6,829 nucleotides of DNA, taken from contig QMLZ01000156.1 of assembly GCA_003646995.1 (NCBI GenBank), positions 1 through 6,829 of the forward strand, written 5' to 3'. Source of the stretch: Deltaproteobacteria bacterium. Its GTDB lineage: Bacteria > Desulfobacterota > DSM-4660 > Desulfatiglandales > Desulfatiglandaceae. Below the pieces are notes generated by a model. It was not told the origin of the DNA and ran no database searches. It saw only the letters and a program-made list of their open reading frames with translations. The translations under genes were made by a program, and so were the position numbers. Positions 6,348 to 6,829 of the stretch are shown in pieces; the stretch's first letter is position 1, and the number at the start of each line of letters is the position of its first letter.

Positions 6348-6749
6348 TTAATTATCTTCGTATACATTGGCTATACAGCATAGAAAAGAAGCCGGTTCAT
6401 CCGAGATATTTCTCATTCCGTGAGGCTCCATGCTGGGTACGTAAACATAGTCACCTGGTCCCACTATCTTGGTTTCAATTACTTCCTCTGTTTCCATGTC
6501 AAATTGCCAACATTCAAACCTACCGCTCAAGATATACATTGTCTGATGGTAAAAATGGTTATGGATAGGTATCTCGCCACCCGGCTGGATAGTAAAGTAC
6601 CTAAGGCCATACTCCGGGTATCCGTGGCCATCATCCCCGAATTTTGAAAGCCACCTCACAGTTGTCCCTTTTACATCTCGCATTTCACCTTTGAATGGAA
6701 ATTTGTCGATCTTAATCTCTTCGCAGTCTTTGAAGTTTTTGACGTCCAT
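6348..6749 (-). CDS. Single-domain cupin protein of unknown function
   Basis: A 133-residue small beta-barrel protein with both cupin motifs. Motif 1, PGGEIPIHNHFYHQTMYILS then G (about residues 57-77), has the HxH pair and a third His, but Gln stands where the usual metal-ligand Glu is found. Motif 2, GPGDYVYVPSMEPHGMRN (about 97-114), keeps the last His and Asn, with Met in place of the usual Gly. The metal site is therefore three canonical His plus Gln, as in some cupin dioxygenases and isomerases. There is no signal peptide, so it should be cytoplasmic. The ATG at 6749-6747 follows a strong GAGGAGG at four bases, which fixes the start. It is transcribed toward arsC and overlaps nothing. 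Possible roles are a dioxygenase, a sugar or keto-acid isomerase or a ligand sensor; the substrate is unknown and no neighbour points to one. Confidence 0.88.
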   Translation of the reverse strand: MDVKNFKDCEEIKIDKFPFKGEMRDVKGTTVRWLSKFGDDGHGYPEYGLRYFTIQPGGEIPIHNHFYHQTMYILSGRFECWQFDMETEEVIETKIVGPGDYVYVPSMEPHGMRNISDEPASFLCCIANVYEDN

Positions 6750-6753
6750 AATG

Positions 6754-6760
6754 CCTCCTC
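6754..6760 (-). promoter_or_regulatory. Strong ribosome binding site of cupin gene
   Basis: On the minus strand GAGGAGG stands four bases before the cupin ATG. It is the best Shine-Dalgarno sequence in the window and selects this start. Confidence 0.7.
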
Positions 6761-6778
6761 ATCTTCTTGCCTGCCAGT

Positions 6779-6820
6779 GATGGCCATCCAGGTCAGAAAC
6801 ATATACTATTAAATAATAAG
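6779..6820 (-). promoter_or_regulatory. Candidate cupin promoter region with palindrome
   Basis: Upstream of the cupin on the minus strand is an A/T-only stretch (about 6801-6818) containing TATTAT and TAGTAT, either of which could act as a -10 box, although no -35 box at proper spacing could be assigned inside the window. Between this and the ribosome site is a perfect 10-base palindrome, GATGGCCATC (6779-6788), placed as a repressor operator might be. Both assignments are inference. Confidence 0.25.
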
Positions 6821-6829
6821 GCTACCGTA

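Noticed and set aside
6305..6568. Plus-strand 87-residue ORF after arsC
   Set aside because: It runs antisense through the cupin gene, whose motifs and ribosome site are convincing.

Overview
The window reads as a piece of an anaerobic, probably delta-proteobacterial (Desulfobacterota-like) chromosome of intermediate G+C. This is inferred from gene content: a WtpABC tungstate/molybdate importer, an octaheme HAO-family cytochrome without nitrification genes, an anaerobe-style GlcD-like flavoprotein and a small cupin. No rRNA, tRNA, CRISPR, IS element or integrase was seen.

Layout. Bases 2-2745 (+) hold wtpA (its 5' end lies outside the window), wtpB and wtpC, one transport operon for tungstate/molybdate. 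Bases 2746-2920 are a spacer with a possible short leader ORF. Bases 2921-4231 (+) encode a secreted eight-heme c-type cytochrome of the hydroxylamine-oxidoreductase-like family. Bases 4232-4456 form a second spacer, with overlapping hairpins just before the next gene and a possible 45-codon ORF on the minus strand. Bases 4457-5833 (+) encode a complete FAD-linked 2-hydroxyacid dehydrogenase (GlcD/D-lactate dehydrogenase family). It is followed 24 bases later by an arsC-type arsenate reductase (5858-6283) interrupted at codon 22 by an in-frame TGA. Converging on it from the minus strand is a single-domain cupin (6348-6749), with a small inverted repeat between the two 3' ends.

How the genes fit together. 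The importer would supply W or Mo for pterin-dependent oxidoreductases encoded elsewhere. The cytochrome is a periplasmic redox protein, and the flavoprotein oxidises a 2-hydroxy acid in the cytoplasm or at the membrane. No electron partner for either lies in the window, so they cannot be joined into one pathway from this sequence. The most notable local observation is the arsC reading frame. The catalytic Cys10, both shuttle cysteines (Cys82, Cys89) and Asp105 are all kept at the positions known from the thioredoxin-coupled enzyme, but a UGA replaces the normally invariant Gly22. A one-base nonsense change or a sequencing error is the simplest explanation. I found no convincing new multi-gene system.
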